Source: Henricia sp. BOLD:AAB3569
Lineage: Eukaryota > Echinodermata > Asteroidea > Spinulosida > Echinasteridae
Assembly: GCA_037783545.1 (NCBI GenBank)
Contig: JBBELK010001069.1
Span: 62,001-126,000, forward strand
Length of the DNA stretch: 64,000 bases
Reading direction: 5' to 3'
A program made the translations under genes and the position numbers. Position 1 is the stretch's first letter, and each line of letters begins with the position of its first letter. Of the stretch, positions 49,898 to 62,272 are shown in pieces. The notes below the pieces were generated by a model that searched no databases, was not told the origin of the DNA, and saw nothing but the letters and a program-made list of their open reading frames with translations.

Positions 49898-51092
49898 CAA
49901 TATAGAGAGTTTGGAGCATGCAAAATTTGAAGTTCGTCGGAACATTTTTCGACCTCCAAATTTGCCGACGTTTGGACCACACTTTGACCAAATTGCCGAG
50001 CCAAACTGGGGTGCGTCAACGACAGTCCGAAGGACTGAGCATGCGCACGACTCAGGAGTACATCAAAGAGGTGTGTACAGACAGCCACGGTTTGCGTGAG
50101 CAGTCAGGAAGCCCCAACGCAGTTTTCCCTAAACTTGGAAATTTCTCTGCCATTTCCCGGCGAAAGTCTGTCATTTTTTTAGGACAAGTGCGCAATATAG
50201 AGAGTTTGGAGCATGCAAAATTTGAAGTTCGTCGGAACATTTTTCGACCTCCAAATTTGCCGACGTTTGGACCACACTTTGACCAAATTGCCGAGCCAAA
50301 CTGGGGTGCGTCAACGACAGTCCGAAGGACTGAGCATGCGCACGACTCAGGAGTACATCAAAGAGGTGTGTACAGACAGCCACGGTTTGCGTGAGCAGTC
50401 AGGAAGCCCCAACCCAGTTTTCCCTAAACTTTGAAATTTCTCTGCCATTTCCCGGCGAAAGTCTGTCAATTTTTTTAGGACAAGTGCGCAATATAGAGAG
50501 TTTGGAGCATGCAAAATTTGAAGTTCGTCGGAACATTTTTCGACCTCCAAATTTGCCGACGTTTGGACCACACTTTGACCAAATTGCCGAGCCAAACTGG
50601 GGTGCGTCAACGACAGTCCGAAGGACTGAGCATGCGCACGACTCAGGAGTACACCAAAGAGGTGTGTACAGACAGCCACGGTTTGCGTGAGCAGTCAGGA
50701 AGCCCCAACCCGGTTTTCCCTAAACTTTGAAATTTCTCTGCCATTTCTAGGCGAAAGTCTGTCATTTTTTTAGGACAAGTGCGCAATATAGAGAGTTTGG
50801 AGCATGCAAAATTTGAAGTTCGTTGGAACATTTTTCGACCTCCAAATTTGCCGACGTCTGGACCACACTTTGACCAAATTGCCGAGCCAAACTGGGGTGC
50901 GTCAACGACAGTCCGAAGGACTGAGCATGCGCACGACTCAGGAGTACACCAAAGAGGTGTGTACAGACAGCCACGGTTTGCGTGAGCAGTCAGGACGCCC
51001 CAACCCAGTTTTCCCTAAACTTTGAAATTTCTCTGCCATTTCCCGGCGAAAGTCTGTCAATTTTTTAGGACAAGTGCGCAATATAGAGAGTT

Positions 51093-51371
51093 GTTGTTGT
51101 ATATTTTATGGCATATTCGGCAACTAAGGCCCTTTATGCCATCAACTATACGGTTTTAGCTTTAACTATACTACATTATCAACTTAAGATGACGAAGAAG
51201 GAGTTGCAGTTTTAGAAGTGGGAGGAAAACCCCCAGAGAAATTCCCCAGGGGAAAACCCACGCGGTCAAGTAGGGACTGCAAACCCAATCCACATACACG
51301 CCCCGGATTCGAACCCGGGACCCCAGAGGTGAAAGGCGAGGAAAGAACCCGTACGCCAACCCGACCGCCCC
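51093..51371 (-). mobile_element. tRNA-derived SINE, copy 3 (279 bp)
   Basis: Exactly 1474 bp after copy 2 and, by eye, identical to it. Target duplications at 51079-51092 and 51372-51385. The surrounding units match too, so this copy arose by tandem duplication of satellite plus SINE, not by a new insertion. Confidence 0.94.
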
Positions 51372-53730
51372 CAATATAGAGAGTTTGGAGCATGCAAAAT
51401 TTGAAGTTCGTCGGAACATTTTTCGACCTCCAAATTTGCCGACGTTTGGACCACACTTTGACCAAATTGCCGAGCCAAACTGGGGTGCGTCAACGACAGT
51501 CCGAAGGACTGAGCATGCGCACGACTCAGGAGTACATCAAAGAGGTGTGTACAGACAGCCACGGTTTGCGTGAGCAGTCAGGAAGCCCCAACGCAGTTTT
51601 CCCTAAACTTGGAAATTTCTCTGCCATTTCCCGGCGAAAGTCTGTCATTTTTTTAGGACAAGTGCGCAATATAGAGAGTTTGGAGCATGCAAAATTTGAA
51701 GTTCGTCGGAACATTTTTCGACCTCCAAATTTGCCGACGTTTGGACCACACTTTGACCAAATTGCCGAGCCAAACTGGGGTGCGTCAACGACAGTCCGAA
51801 GGACTGAGCATGCGCACGACTCAGGAGTACATCAAAGAGGTGTGTACAGACAGCCACGGTTTGCGTGAGCAGTCAGGAAGCCCCAACCCAGTTTTCCCTA
51901 AACTTTGAAATTTCTCTGCCATTTCCCGGCGAAAGTCTGTCAATTTTTTTAGGACAAGTGCGCAATATAGAGAGTTTGGAGCATGCAAAATTTGAAGTTC
52001 GTCGGAACATTTTTCGACCTCCAAATTTGCCGACGTTTGGACCACACTTTGACCAAATTGCCGAGCCAAACTGGGGTGCGTCAACGACAGTCCGAAGGAC
52101 TGAGCATGCGCACGACTCAGGAGTACACCAAAGAGGTGTGTACAGACAGCCACGGTTTGCGTGAGCAGTCAGGAAGCCCCAACCCGGTTTTCCCTAAACT
52201 TTGAAATTTCTCTGCCATTTCTAGGCGAAAGTCTGTCATTTTTTTAGGACAAGTGCGCAATATAGAGAGTTTGGAGCATGCAAAATTTGAAGTTCGTTGG
52301 AACATTTTTCGACCTCCAAATTTGCCGACGTCTGGACCACACTTTGACCAAATTGCCGAGCCAAACTGGGGTGCGTCAACGACAGTCCGAAGGACTGAGC
52401 ATGCGCACGACTCAGGAGTACACCAAAGAGGTGTGTACAGACAGCCACGGTTTGCGTGAGCAGTCAGGACGCCCCAACCCAGTTTTCCCTAAACTTTGAA
52501 ATTTCTCTGCCATTTCCCGGCGAAAGTCTGTCAATTTTTTAGGACAAGTGCGCAATATAGAGAGTTTGGAGCATGCAAAATTTGAAGTTCGTCGGAACAT
52601 TTTTCGACCTCCAAATTTTCCGACGTCTGGACCACACTTTGACCAAATTGCCGAGCCAAACTGGGGTGCGTCAACGACAGTCCGAAGGACTGAGCATGCG
52701 CACGACTCAGGAGTACACCAAAGAGGTGTGTACAGACAGCCACGGTTTGCGTGAGCAGTCAGGAAGCCTCAACCCAGTTTTCCCTAAACTTTGAAATTTC
52801 TCTGCCATTTCCTGGCGAAAGTCTGTCAATTTTTCAGGACAAGTGCGCAATATAGAGAGTTTGGAGCATGCAAAATTTGAAGTTCGTCGGAACATTTTTC
52901 GACCTCCAAATTTGCCGACGTTTGGACCACACTTTGACCAAATTTCCGAGCCAAACTGGGGTGCGTCAACGACAGTCCGAAGGACTGAGCATGCGCACGA
53001 CTCAGGAGTACACCAAAGAGGTGTGTACAGACAGCCACGGTTTCCGTGAGCAGTCAGGAAGCCCCAACCCGGTTTTTCCTAAACTTTGAAATTTCTCTGC
53101 CATTTCTAGGCGAAAGTCTGTCATTTTTTTAGGACAAGTGCGCAATATAGAGAGTTTGGAGCATGCAAAATTTGAAGTTCGTCGGAACATTTTTCGACCT
53201 CCAAATTTGCCGACGTTTGGACCACACTTTGACCAAATTGCCGAGCCAAACTGGGGTGCGTCAACGACAGTCCGAAGGACTGAGCATGCGCACGACTCAG
53301 GAGTACACCAAAGAGGTGTGTACAGACAGCCAGGGTTGGCGTGAGCAGTCCGGAAGCCCCAACCCAGTTTTCCCTAAACTTTAAAATTTATCTGCCATTT
53401 CCCGGCGAAAGTCTGTCAATTTTTTAGGACAAGTGCGCAATATAGAGAGTTTGGAGCATGCAAAATTTGAAGTTCGTCGGAACATTTTTCGACCTCCAAA
53501 TTTGCCGACGTTTGGACCACACTTTGACCAAATTGCCGAGCCAAACTGGGGTGCGTCAACGACAGTCCGAAGGACTGAGCATGCGCACGACTCAGGAGTA
53601 CACCAAAGAGGTGTGTACAGACAGCCACGGTTTGCGTGAGCAGTCAGGAAGCCCCAACCCAGTTTTCCCTAAACTTTGAAATTTCTCTGCCATTTCCCGG
53701 CGAAAGTCTGTCAATTTTTTTAGGACAAGT

Positions 53731-54019
53731 GCGCAATAGTTTGGAGCATGCAAAATTTGAAGTTCGTCGGAACATTTTTCGACCTCCAAATTTGCCGACG
53801 TTTGGACCACACTTTGACCAAATTGCCGAGCCAAACTGGGGTGCGTCAACGACAGTCCGAAGGACTGAGCATGCGCACGACTCAGGAGTACACCAAAGAG
53901 GTGTGTACAGACAGCCACGGTTTGCGTGAGCAGTCAGGAAGCCCCAACCCAGTTTTCCCTAAACTTTGAAATTTCTCTGCCATTTCCCGGCGAAAGTCTG
54001 TCAATTTTTTAAGACAAGT
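53731..54019 (+). repeat. 289-bp satellite unit with 6-bp deletion
   Basis: Starts GCGCAATAGTTTGGAGC, six bases shorter than the usual GCGCAATATAGAGAGTTTGG. This is the same stretch used as the SINE target site. Single occurrence. Confidence 0.93.
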
Positions 54020-55806
54020 GCGCAATATAGAGAGTTTGGAGCATGCAGAATTTGAAGTTCGTCGGAACATTTTTCGACCTCCAAATTTGCCGACGTTTGG
54101 ACCACAATTTGACCAAATTGCCGAGCCAAACTGGGGTGCGTCAACGACAGTCCGAAGGACTGAGCATGCGCACGACTCAGGATTACACCAAAGAGGTGTG
54201 TACAGACAGCCACGGTTTGCGTGAGCAGTCAGGAAGCCCCAACCCAGTTTTCCCTAAACTTTGAAATTTCTCTGCCATTTCCCGGCGAAAGTCTGTCAAT
54301 TTTTTAGGACAAGTGCGCAATATAGAGAGTTTGGAGCATGCAAAATTTGAAGTTCGTCGGAACATTTTTCGACCTCCAAATTTGCCGACGTTTGGACCAC
54401 ACTTTGACCAAATTGCCTAGCCAAACTGGGGTGCGTCAACGACAGTCCGAAGGACTGAGCATGCGCACGACTCAGGAGTACACCAAATAGGTGTGTACAG
54501 ACAGCCAAGGTTTGCGTGAGCAGTCAGGAAGCCCCAACCCAGTTTTCCCTAAACTTTGAAATTTCTCTGCCATTTCCCGGCGAAAGTCTGTCAATTTTTT
54601 AGGACAAGTGCGCAATATAGAATGTTTGGAGCATGCAAAATTTGAAGTTCGTCGGAACATTTTTCGACCTCCAAATTTGCCGACGTTTGGACCACACTTT
54701 GACCAAATTGCCGAGCCAAACTGGGGTGCGTCAACGACAGTCCGAAGGACTGAGCATGCGCACGACTCAGGAGTACACCAAATAGGTGTGTACAGACAGC
54801 CACGGTTTGCGTGAGCAGTCAGGAAGCCCCAACCCAGTTTTCCCTAAACTTTGAAATTTCTCTGCCATTTCCCGGCGAAAGTCTGTCAATTTTTTAGGAC
54901 AAGTGCGCAATATAGAGAGTTTGGAGCATGCAAAATTTGAAGTTCGTCGGAACATTTTTCGACCTTCAAATTTGCCGACGTCTGGACCACACTTTGACCA
55001 AATTGCCGAGCCAAACTGGGGTGCGTCAACGACAGTCCGAAGGACTGAGCATGCGCACGACTCAGGAGTACACCAAAGAGGTGTGTACAGACAGCCACGG
55101 TTTGCGTGAGCAGTCAGGAAGCCCCAACCCAGTTTTCCCTAAACTTTGAAATTTCTCTGCCATTTCCCGGCGAAAGTCTGTCAATTTTTTAAGACAAGTG
55201 CGCAATATAGAGAGTTTGGAGCATGCAGAATTTGAAGTTCGTCGGAACATTTTTCGACCTCCAAATTTGCCGACGTTTGGACCTCAATTTGACCAAATTG
55301 CCGAGCCAAACTGGGGTGCGTCAACGACAGTCCGAAGGACTGAGCATGCGCACGACTCAGGATTACACCAAAGAGGTGTGTACAGACAGCCAAGGTTTGC
55401 GTGAGCAGTCAGGAAGCCCCAACCCAGTTTTCCCTAAACTTTGAAATTTCTCTGCCATTTCCCGGCGAAAGTCTGTCATTTTTTTAGGACAAGTGCGCAA
55501 TATAGAATGTTTGGAGCATGCAAAATTTGAAGTTCGTCGGAACATTTTTCGACCTCCAAATTTGCCGACGTTTGGACCACACTTTGACCAAATTGCCGAG
55601 CCAAACTGGGGTGCGTCAACGACAGTCCGAAGGACTGAGCATGCGCACGACTCAGGAGTACACCAAAGAGGTGTGTACAGACAGCCACGGTTTGCGAGAG
55701 CAGTCAGGAAGCCCCAACCCAGTTTTCCCTAAACTTTGAAATTTCTCTGCCATTTCCCGGCGAAAGTCTGTCAATTTTGTAGGACAAGTGCGCAATATAG
55801 AGAGTT

Positions 55807-56085
55807 GTTGTTGTATATTTTATGGCATATTCGGCAACTAAGGCCCTTTATGCCATCAACTATACGGTTTTAGCTTTAACTATACTACATTATCAACTTA
55901 AGATGACGAAGAAGGAGTTGCAGTTTTAGAAGTGGGAGGAAAACCCCCAGAGAAATGCCCCAGGGGAAAACCCACGCGGTCAAGTAGGGACTGCAAACCC
56001 AATCCACATACACGCCCCGGATTCGAACCCGGGACCCCAGAGGTGAAAGGCGAGGAAAGAACCCGTACGCCAACCCGACCGCCCC
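55807..56085 (-). mobile_element. tRNA-derived SINE, copy 4 (279 bp)
   Basis: Same site and target duplications (55793-55806 and 56086-56099). It belongs with copies 2 and 3 at three sites but has TGCCCCA. The preceding T-run reads AATTTTGTAGG, shared only with copy 5. It heads a 2652-bp repeat. Confidence 0.94.
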
Positions 56086-58458
56086 CAATATAGAGAGTTT
56101 GGAGCATGCAAAATTTGAAGTTCGTCGGAACATTTTTCGACCTCCAAATTTGCCGACGTTTGGACCACACTTTGACCAAATTGCCGAGCCAAACTGGGCT
56201 GCGTCAACGACAGTCCGAAGGACTGAGCATGCGCACGACTCAGGAGTACATCAAAGAGGTGTGTACAGACAGCCACGGTTTGCGTGAGCAGTCAGGAAGC
56301 CCCAACGCAGTTTTCCCTAAACTTGGAAATTTCTCTGCCATTTCCCGGCGAAAGTCTGTCATTTTTTTAGGACAAGTGCGCAATATAGAGAGTTTGGAGC
56401 ATGCAAAATTTGAAGTTCGTCGGAACATTTTTCGACCTCCAAATTTGCCGACGTTTGGACCACAATTTGACCAAATTGCCGAGCCAAACTGGGGTGCGTC
56501 AACGACAGTCCGAAGGACTGAGCATGCGCACGACTCAGGATTACACCAAAGAGGTGTGTACAGACAGCCACGGTTTGCGTGAGCAGTCAGGAAGCCTCAA
56601 CCCAGTTTTCCCTAAACTTTGAAATTTCTCTGCCATTTCCTGGCGAAAGTCTGTCAATTTTTCAGGACAAGTGCGCAATATAGAGAGTTTGGAGCATGCA
56701 AAATTTGAAGTTCGTCGGAACATTTTTCGACCTCCAAATTTGCCGACGTTTGGACCACACTTTGACCAAATTTCCGAGCCAAACTGGGGTGCGTCAACGA
56801 CAGTCCGAAGGACTGAGCATGCGCACGACTCAGGAGTACACCAAAGAGGTGTGTACAGACAGCCACGGTTTGCGTGAGCAGTCAGGACGCCCAACCCAGT
56901 TTTCCCTAAACTTTGAAATTTCTCTGCCATTTCCTGGCGAAAGTCTGTCATTTTTTTAGGACAAGTGCGCAATATAGAGAGTTTGGAGCATGCAAAATTT
57001 GAAGTTCGTCGGAACATTTTTCGACCTCCAAATTTGCCGAAGTTTGGACCACACTTTGACCAAATTGCCGAGCCAAACTGGGGTGCGTCAACGACAGTCC
57101 GAAGGACTGAGCATGCGCACGACTCAGGAGTACACCAAAGAGGTGTGTACAGACAGCCACGGTTTGCGTGAGCAGTCAGGAAGCCCCAACCCGGTTTTTC
57201 CTAAACTTTGAAATTTCTCTTCCATTTCTAGGCGAAAGTCTGTCATTTTTTTAGGACAAGTGCGCAATATAGAGAGTTTGGAGCATGCAAAATTTGAAGT
57301 TCGTCGGAACATTTTTCGACCTCCAAATTTGCCGACGTTTGGACCACACTTTGACCAAATTGCCGAGCCAAACTGGGGTGCGTCAACGACAGTCCGAAGG
57401 ACTGAGCATGCGCACGACTCAGGAGTACACAAAAGAGGTGTGTACAGACAGCCACGGTTTGCGTGAGCAGTCAGGACGCCCCAACCCAGTTTTCCCTAAA
57501 CTTTGAAATTTCTCTGCCATTTCCTGGCGAAAGTCTGTCAATTTTTTAGGACAAGTGCGCAATATAGGGAGTTTGGAGCATGCAAAATTTGAAGTTCGTC
57601 GGAACATTTTTCGACCTCCAAATTTGCCGAAGTTTGGACCACACTTTGACCAAATTGCCGAGCCAAACTGGGGTGCGTCAACGACAGTCCGAAGGACTGA
57701 GCATGCGCACGACTCAGGAGTACACCAAAGAGGTGTGTACAGACAGCCACGGTTTGCGTGAGCAGTCAGGAAGCCCCAACCCGGTTTTCCCTAAACTTTG
57801 AAATTTCTCTGCCATTTCTAGGCGAAAGTCTGTCATTTTTTTAGGACAAGTGCGCAATATAGAGAGTTTGGAGCATGCAAAATTTGAAGTTCGTTGGAAC
57901 ATTTTTCGACCTCCAAATTTGCCGACGTCTGGACCACACTTTGACCAAATTGCCGAGCCAAACTGGGGTGCGTCAACGACAGTCCGAAGGACTGAGCATG
58001 CGCACGACTCAGGAGTACACCAAAGAGGTGTGTACAGACAGCCACGGTTTGCGTGAGCAGTCAGGACGCCCCAACCCAGTTTTCCCTAAACTTTGAAATT
58101 TCTCTGCCATTTCCCGGCGAAAGTCTGTCAATTTTTTAGGACAAGTGCGCAATATAGAGAGTTTGGAGCATGCAAAATTTGAAGTTCGTCGGAACATTTT
58201 TCGACCTCCAAATTTGCCGACGTTTGGACCACACTTTGACCAAATTGCCGAGCCAAACTGGGGTGCGTCAACGACAGTCCAAAGGACTGAGCATGCGCAC
58301 GACTCAGGAGTACACCAAAGAGGTGTGTACAGACAGCCACGGTTTGCGAGAGCAGTCAGGAATCCCCAACCCAGTTTTCCCTAAACTTTGAAATTTCTCT
58401 GCCATTTCCCGGCGAAAGTCTGTCAATTTTGTAGGACAAGTGCGCAATATAGAGAGTT

Positions 58459-58737
58459 GTTGTTGTATATTTTATGGCATATTCGGCAACTAAGGCCCTT
58501 TATGCCATCAACTATACGGTTTTAGCTTTAACTATACTACATTATCAACTTAAGATGACGAAGAAGGAGTTGCAGTTTTAGAAGTGGGAGGAAAACCCCC
58601 AGAGAAATGCCCCAGGGGAAAACCCACGAGGTCAAGTAGGGACTGCAAACCCAATCCACATACACGCCCCGGATTCGAACCCGGGACCCCAGAGGTGAAA
58701 GGCGAGGAAAGAACCCGTACGCCAACCCGACCGCCCC
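58459..58737 (-). mobile_element. tRNA-derived SINE, copy 5 (279 bp)
   Basis: 2652 bp after copy 4 with matching flanks; target duplications at 58445-58458 and 58738-58751. Private change CACGAGG (A at 58629) where the others have CACGCGG. Confidence 0.94.
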
Positions 58738-60798
58738 CAATATAGAGAGTTTGGAGCATGCAAAATTTGAAGTTCGTCGGAACATTTTTCGACCTCCAAA
58801 TTTGCCGACGTTTGGACCACACTTTGACCAAATTGCCGAGCCAAACTGGGCTGCGTCAACGACAGTCCGAAGGACTGAGCATGCGCACGACTTAGGAGTA
58901 CATCAAAGAGGTGTGTACAGACAGCCACGGTTTGCGTGAGCAGTCAGGAAGCCCCAACGCAGTTTTCCCTAAACTTGGAAATTTCTCTGCCATTTCCCGG
59001 CGAAAGTCTGTCATTTTTTTAGGACAAGTGCGCAATATAGAGAGTTTGGAGCATGCAAAATTTGAAGTTCGTCGGAACATTTTTCGACCTCCAAATTTGC
59101 CGACGTTTGGACCACAATTTGACCAAATTGCCGAGCCAAACTGGGGTGCGTCAACGACAGTCCGAAGGACTGAGCATGCGCACGACTCAGGATTACACCA
59201 AAGAGGTGTGTACAGACAGCCACGGTTTGCGTGAGCAGTCAGGAAGCCTCAACCCAGTTTTCCCTAAACTTTGAAATTTCTCTGCCATTTCCTGGCGAAA
59301 GTCTGTCAATTTTTCAGGACAAGTGCGCAATATAGAGAGTTTGGAGCATGCAAAATTTGAAGTTCGTCGGAACATTTTTCGACCTCCAAATTTGCCGACG
59401 TTTGGACCACACTTTGACCAAATTTCCGAGCCAAACTGGGGTGCGTCAACGACAGTCCGAAGGACTGAGCATGCGCACGACTCAGGAGTACACCAAAGAG
59501 GTGTGTACAGACAGCCACGGTTTGCGTGAGCAGTCAGGACGCCCAACCCAGTTTTCCCTAAACTTTGAAATTTCTCTGCCATTTCCTGGCGAAAGTCTGT
59601 CATTTTTTTAGGACAAGTGCGCAATATAGAGAGTTTGGAGCATGCAAAATTTGAAGTTCGTCGGAACATTTTTCGACCTCCAAATTTGCCGAAGTTTGGA
59701 CCACACTTTGACCAAATTGCCGAGCCAAACTGGGGTGCGTCAACGACAGTCCGAAGGACTGAGCATGCGCACGACTCAGGAGTACACCAAAGAGGTGTGT
59801 ACAGACAGCCACGGTTTGCGTGAGCAGTCAGGAAGCCCCAACCCGGTTTTTCCTAAACTTTGAAATTTCTCTTCCATTTCTAGGCGAAAGTCTGTCATTT
59901 TTTTAGGACAAGTGCGCAATATAGAGAGTTTGGAGCATGCAAAATTTGAAGTTCGTCGGAACATTTTTCGACCTCCAAATTTGCCGACGTTTGGACCACA
60001 CTTTGACCAAATTGCCGAGCCAAACTGGGGTGCGTCAACGACAGTCCGAAGGACTGAGCATGCGCACGACTCAGGAGTACACAAAAGAGGTGTGTACAGA
60101 CAGCCACGGTTTGCGTGAGCAGTCAGGACGCCCCAACCCAGTTTTCCCTAAACTTTGAAATTTCTCTGCCATTTCCTGGCGAAAGTCTGTCAATTTTTTA
60201 GGACAAGTGCGCAATATAGGGAGTTTGGAGCATGCAAAATTTGAAGTTCGTCGGAACATTTTTCGACCTCCAAATTTGCCGAAGTTTGGACCACACTTTG
60301 ACCAAATTGCCGAGCCAAACTGGGGTGCGTCAACGACAGTCCGAAGGACTGAGCATGCGCACGACTCAGGAGTACACCAAAGAGGTGTGTACAGACAGCC
60401 ACGGTTTGCGTGAGCAGTCAGGAAGCCCCAACCCGGTTTTCCCTAAACTTTGAAATTTCTCTGCCATTTCTAGGCGAAAGTCTGTCATTTTTTTAGGACA
60501 AGTGCGCAATATAGAGAGTTTGGAGCATGCAAAATTTGAAGTTCGTTGGAACATTTTTCGACCTCCAAATTTGCCGACGTCTGGACCACACTTTGACCAA
60601 ATTGCCGAGCCAAACTGGGGTGCGTCAACGACAGTCCGAAGGACTGAGCATGCGCACGACTCAGGAGTACACCAAAGAGGTGTGTACAGACAGCCACGGT
60701 TTGCGTGAGCAGTCAGGACGCCCCAACCCAGTTTTCCCTAAACTTTGAAATTTCTCTGCCATTTCCCGGCGAAAGTCTGTCAATTTTTTAGGACAAGT

Positions 60799-61093
60799 GC
60801 GCAATATAGAGAGTTTGGAGCATGCAAAATTTGAAGTTCGTCGGAACATTTTTCGACCTCCAAATTTGCCGACGTCTGGACCACACTTTGACCAAATTGC
60901 CGAGCCAAACTGGGGTGCGTCAACGACAGTCCGAAGGACTGAGCATGCGCACGACTCAGGAGTACACCAAAGAGGTGTGTACAGACAGCCACGGTTTGCG
61001 TGAGCAGTCAGGAAGCCTCAACCCAGTTTTCCCTAAACTTTGAAATTTCTCTGCCATTTCCTGGCGAAAGTCTGTCAATTTTTCAGGACAAGT
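60799..61093 (+). repeat. Hybrid satellite unit at the end of the second 2652-bp repeat
   Basis: It sits where a third SINE repeat should lead in. The left part continues the order of 58147, but it carries GACGTCTGGACC and then GGAAGCCTCAACC with CATTTCCTGGCG, which match the unit ending at 59324. From 61094 the sequence follows 59325 onward (offset 1769). So the exchange removed the SINE unit. Confidence 0.7.
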
Positions 61094-61977
61094 GCGCAAT
61101 ATAGAGAGTTTGGAGCATGCAAAATTTGAAGTTCGTCGGAACATTTTTCGACCTCCAAATTTGCCGACGTTTGGACCACACTTTGACCAAATTTCCGAGC
61201 CAAACTGGGGTGCGTCAACGACAGTCCGAAGGACTGAGCATGCGCACGACTCAGGAGTACACCAAAGAGGTGTGTACAGACAGCCACGGTTTGCGTGAGC
61301 AGTCAGGACGCCCAACCCAGTTTTCCCTAAACTTTGAAATTTCTCTGCCATTTCCTGGCGAAAGTCTGTCATTTTTTTAGGACAAGTGCGCAATATAGAG
61401 AGTTTGGAGCATGCAAAATTTGAAGTTCGTCGGAACATTTTTCGACCTCCAAATTTGCTGAAGTTTGGACCACACTTTGACCAAATTGCCGAGCCAAACT
61501 GGGGTGCGTCAACGACAGTCCGAAGGACTGAGCATGCGCACGACTCAGGAGTACAACAAAGAGGTGTGTACAGACAGCCACGGTTTGCGTGAGCAGTCAG
61601 GAAGCCCCAACCCGGTTTTTCCTAAACTTTGAAATTTCTCTGCCATTTCTAGGCGAAAGTCTGTCATTTTTTTAGGACAAGTGCGCAATATAGAGAGTTT
61701 GGAGCATGCAAAATTTGAAGTTCGTCGGAACATTTTTCGACCTCCAAATTTGCCGACGTTTGGACCACACTTTGACCAAATTGCCGAGCCAAACTGGGGT
61801 GCGTCAACGACAGTCCGAAGGACTGAGCATGCGCACGACTCAGGAGTACACCAAAGAGGTGTGTACAGACAGCCACGGTTTGCGTGAGCAGTCAGGACGC
61901 CCCAACCCAGTTTTCCCTAAACTTTGAAATTTCTCTGCCATTTCCTGGCGAAAGTCTGTCAATTTTTCAGGACAAGT
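61094..61977 (+). repeat. Partial third pass of the 56673/59325 unit order
   Basis: Units at 61094 (294 bp), 61388 and 61683 match 59325, 59619 and 59914. Private changes include AATTTGCTGAAG near 61458 and TACAACAAAGAGG near 61553. Confidence 0.85.
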
Positions 61978-62272
61978 GCGCAATATAGAGAGTTTGGAGC
62001 ATGCAAAATTTGAAGTTCGTCGGAACATTTTTTGACCTCCAAATTTGCCGACGTTTGGACCACACTTTGACCAAATTGCCGAGCCAAACTGGGGTGCGTC
62101 AACGACAGTCCGAAGGACTGAGCATGCGCACGACTCAGGAGTACACCAAAGAGGTGTGTACAGACAGCCAGGGTTGGCGTGAGCAGTCCGGAAGCCCCAA
62201 CCCAGTTTTCCCTAAACTTTAAAATTTATCTGCCATTTCCCGGCGAAAGTCTGTCAATTGTTTAGGACAAGT

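Larger units (their letters stand above)
49602..52549 (+). repeat. SINE-containing higher-order repeat, 1474 bp, two copies
   Basis: 49602-51075 and 51076-52549, each made of a 588-bp SINE unit plus units of 296, 295 and 295 bp. I see no difference between the SINE copies or the marks ACATCAAAGAGG, CCAACGCAG and AACTTGGAAATT in the unit just downstream. The match with the 1474-bp repeat at 37840 is only in length; the composition is different. Confidence 0.92.
55790..60798 (+). repeat. SINE-containing higher-order repeat, 2652 bp, two copies (second incomplete)
   Basis: 55790-58441 and 58442 to about 60798: a SINE unit followed by units of 295, 294 and then 295 bp. Shared marks are GGGCTGCGTC, GGACCACAATTTG with ACTCAGGATTAC, CAAATTTCCGAGCC with GGACGCCCAACC (one C short), GCCGAAGTTTGG, ACACAAAAGAGG, and TATAGGGAGTTTGG. 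Differences: CACGAGG and ACGACTTAGG in the second copy. Confidence 0.9.

Noticed and set aside
37840-52549. Common origin of the 1474-bp repeats at 37.8 kb and 49.6 kb
   Set aside because: The lengths are equal by chance: the first is five plain units (4 x 295 + 294), the second is a SINE unit plus three (588 + 296 + 295 + 295). The unit types differ.
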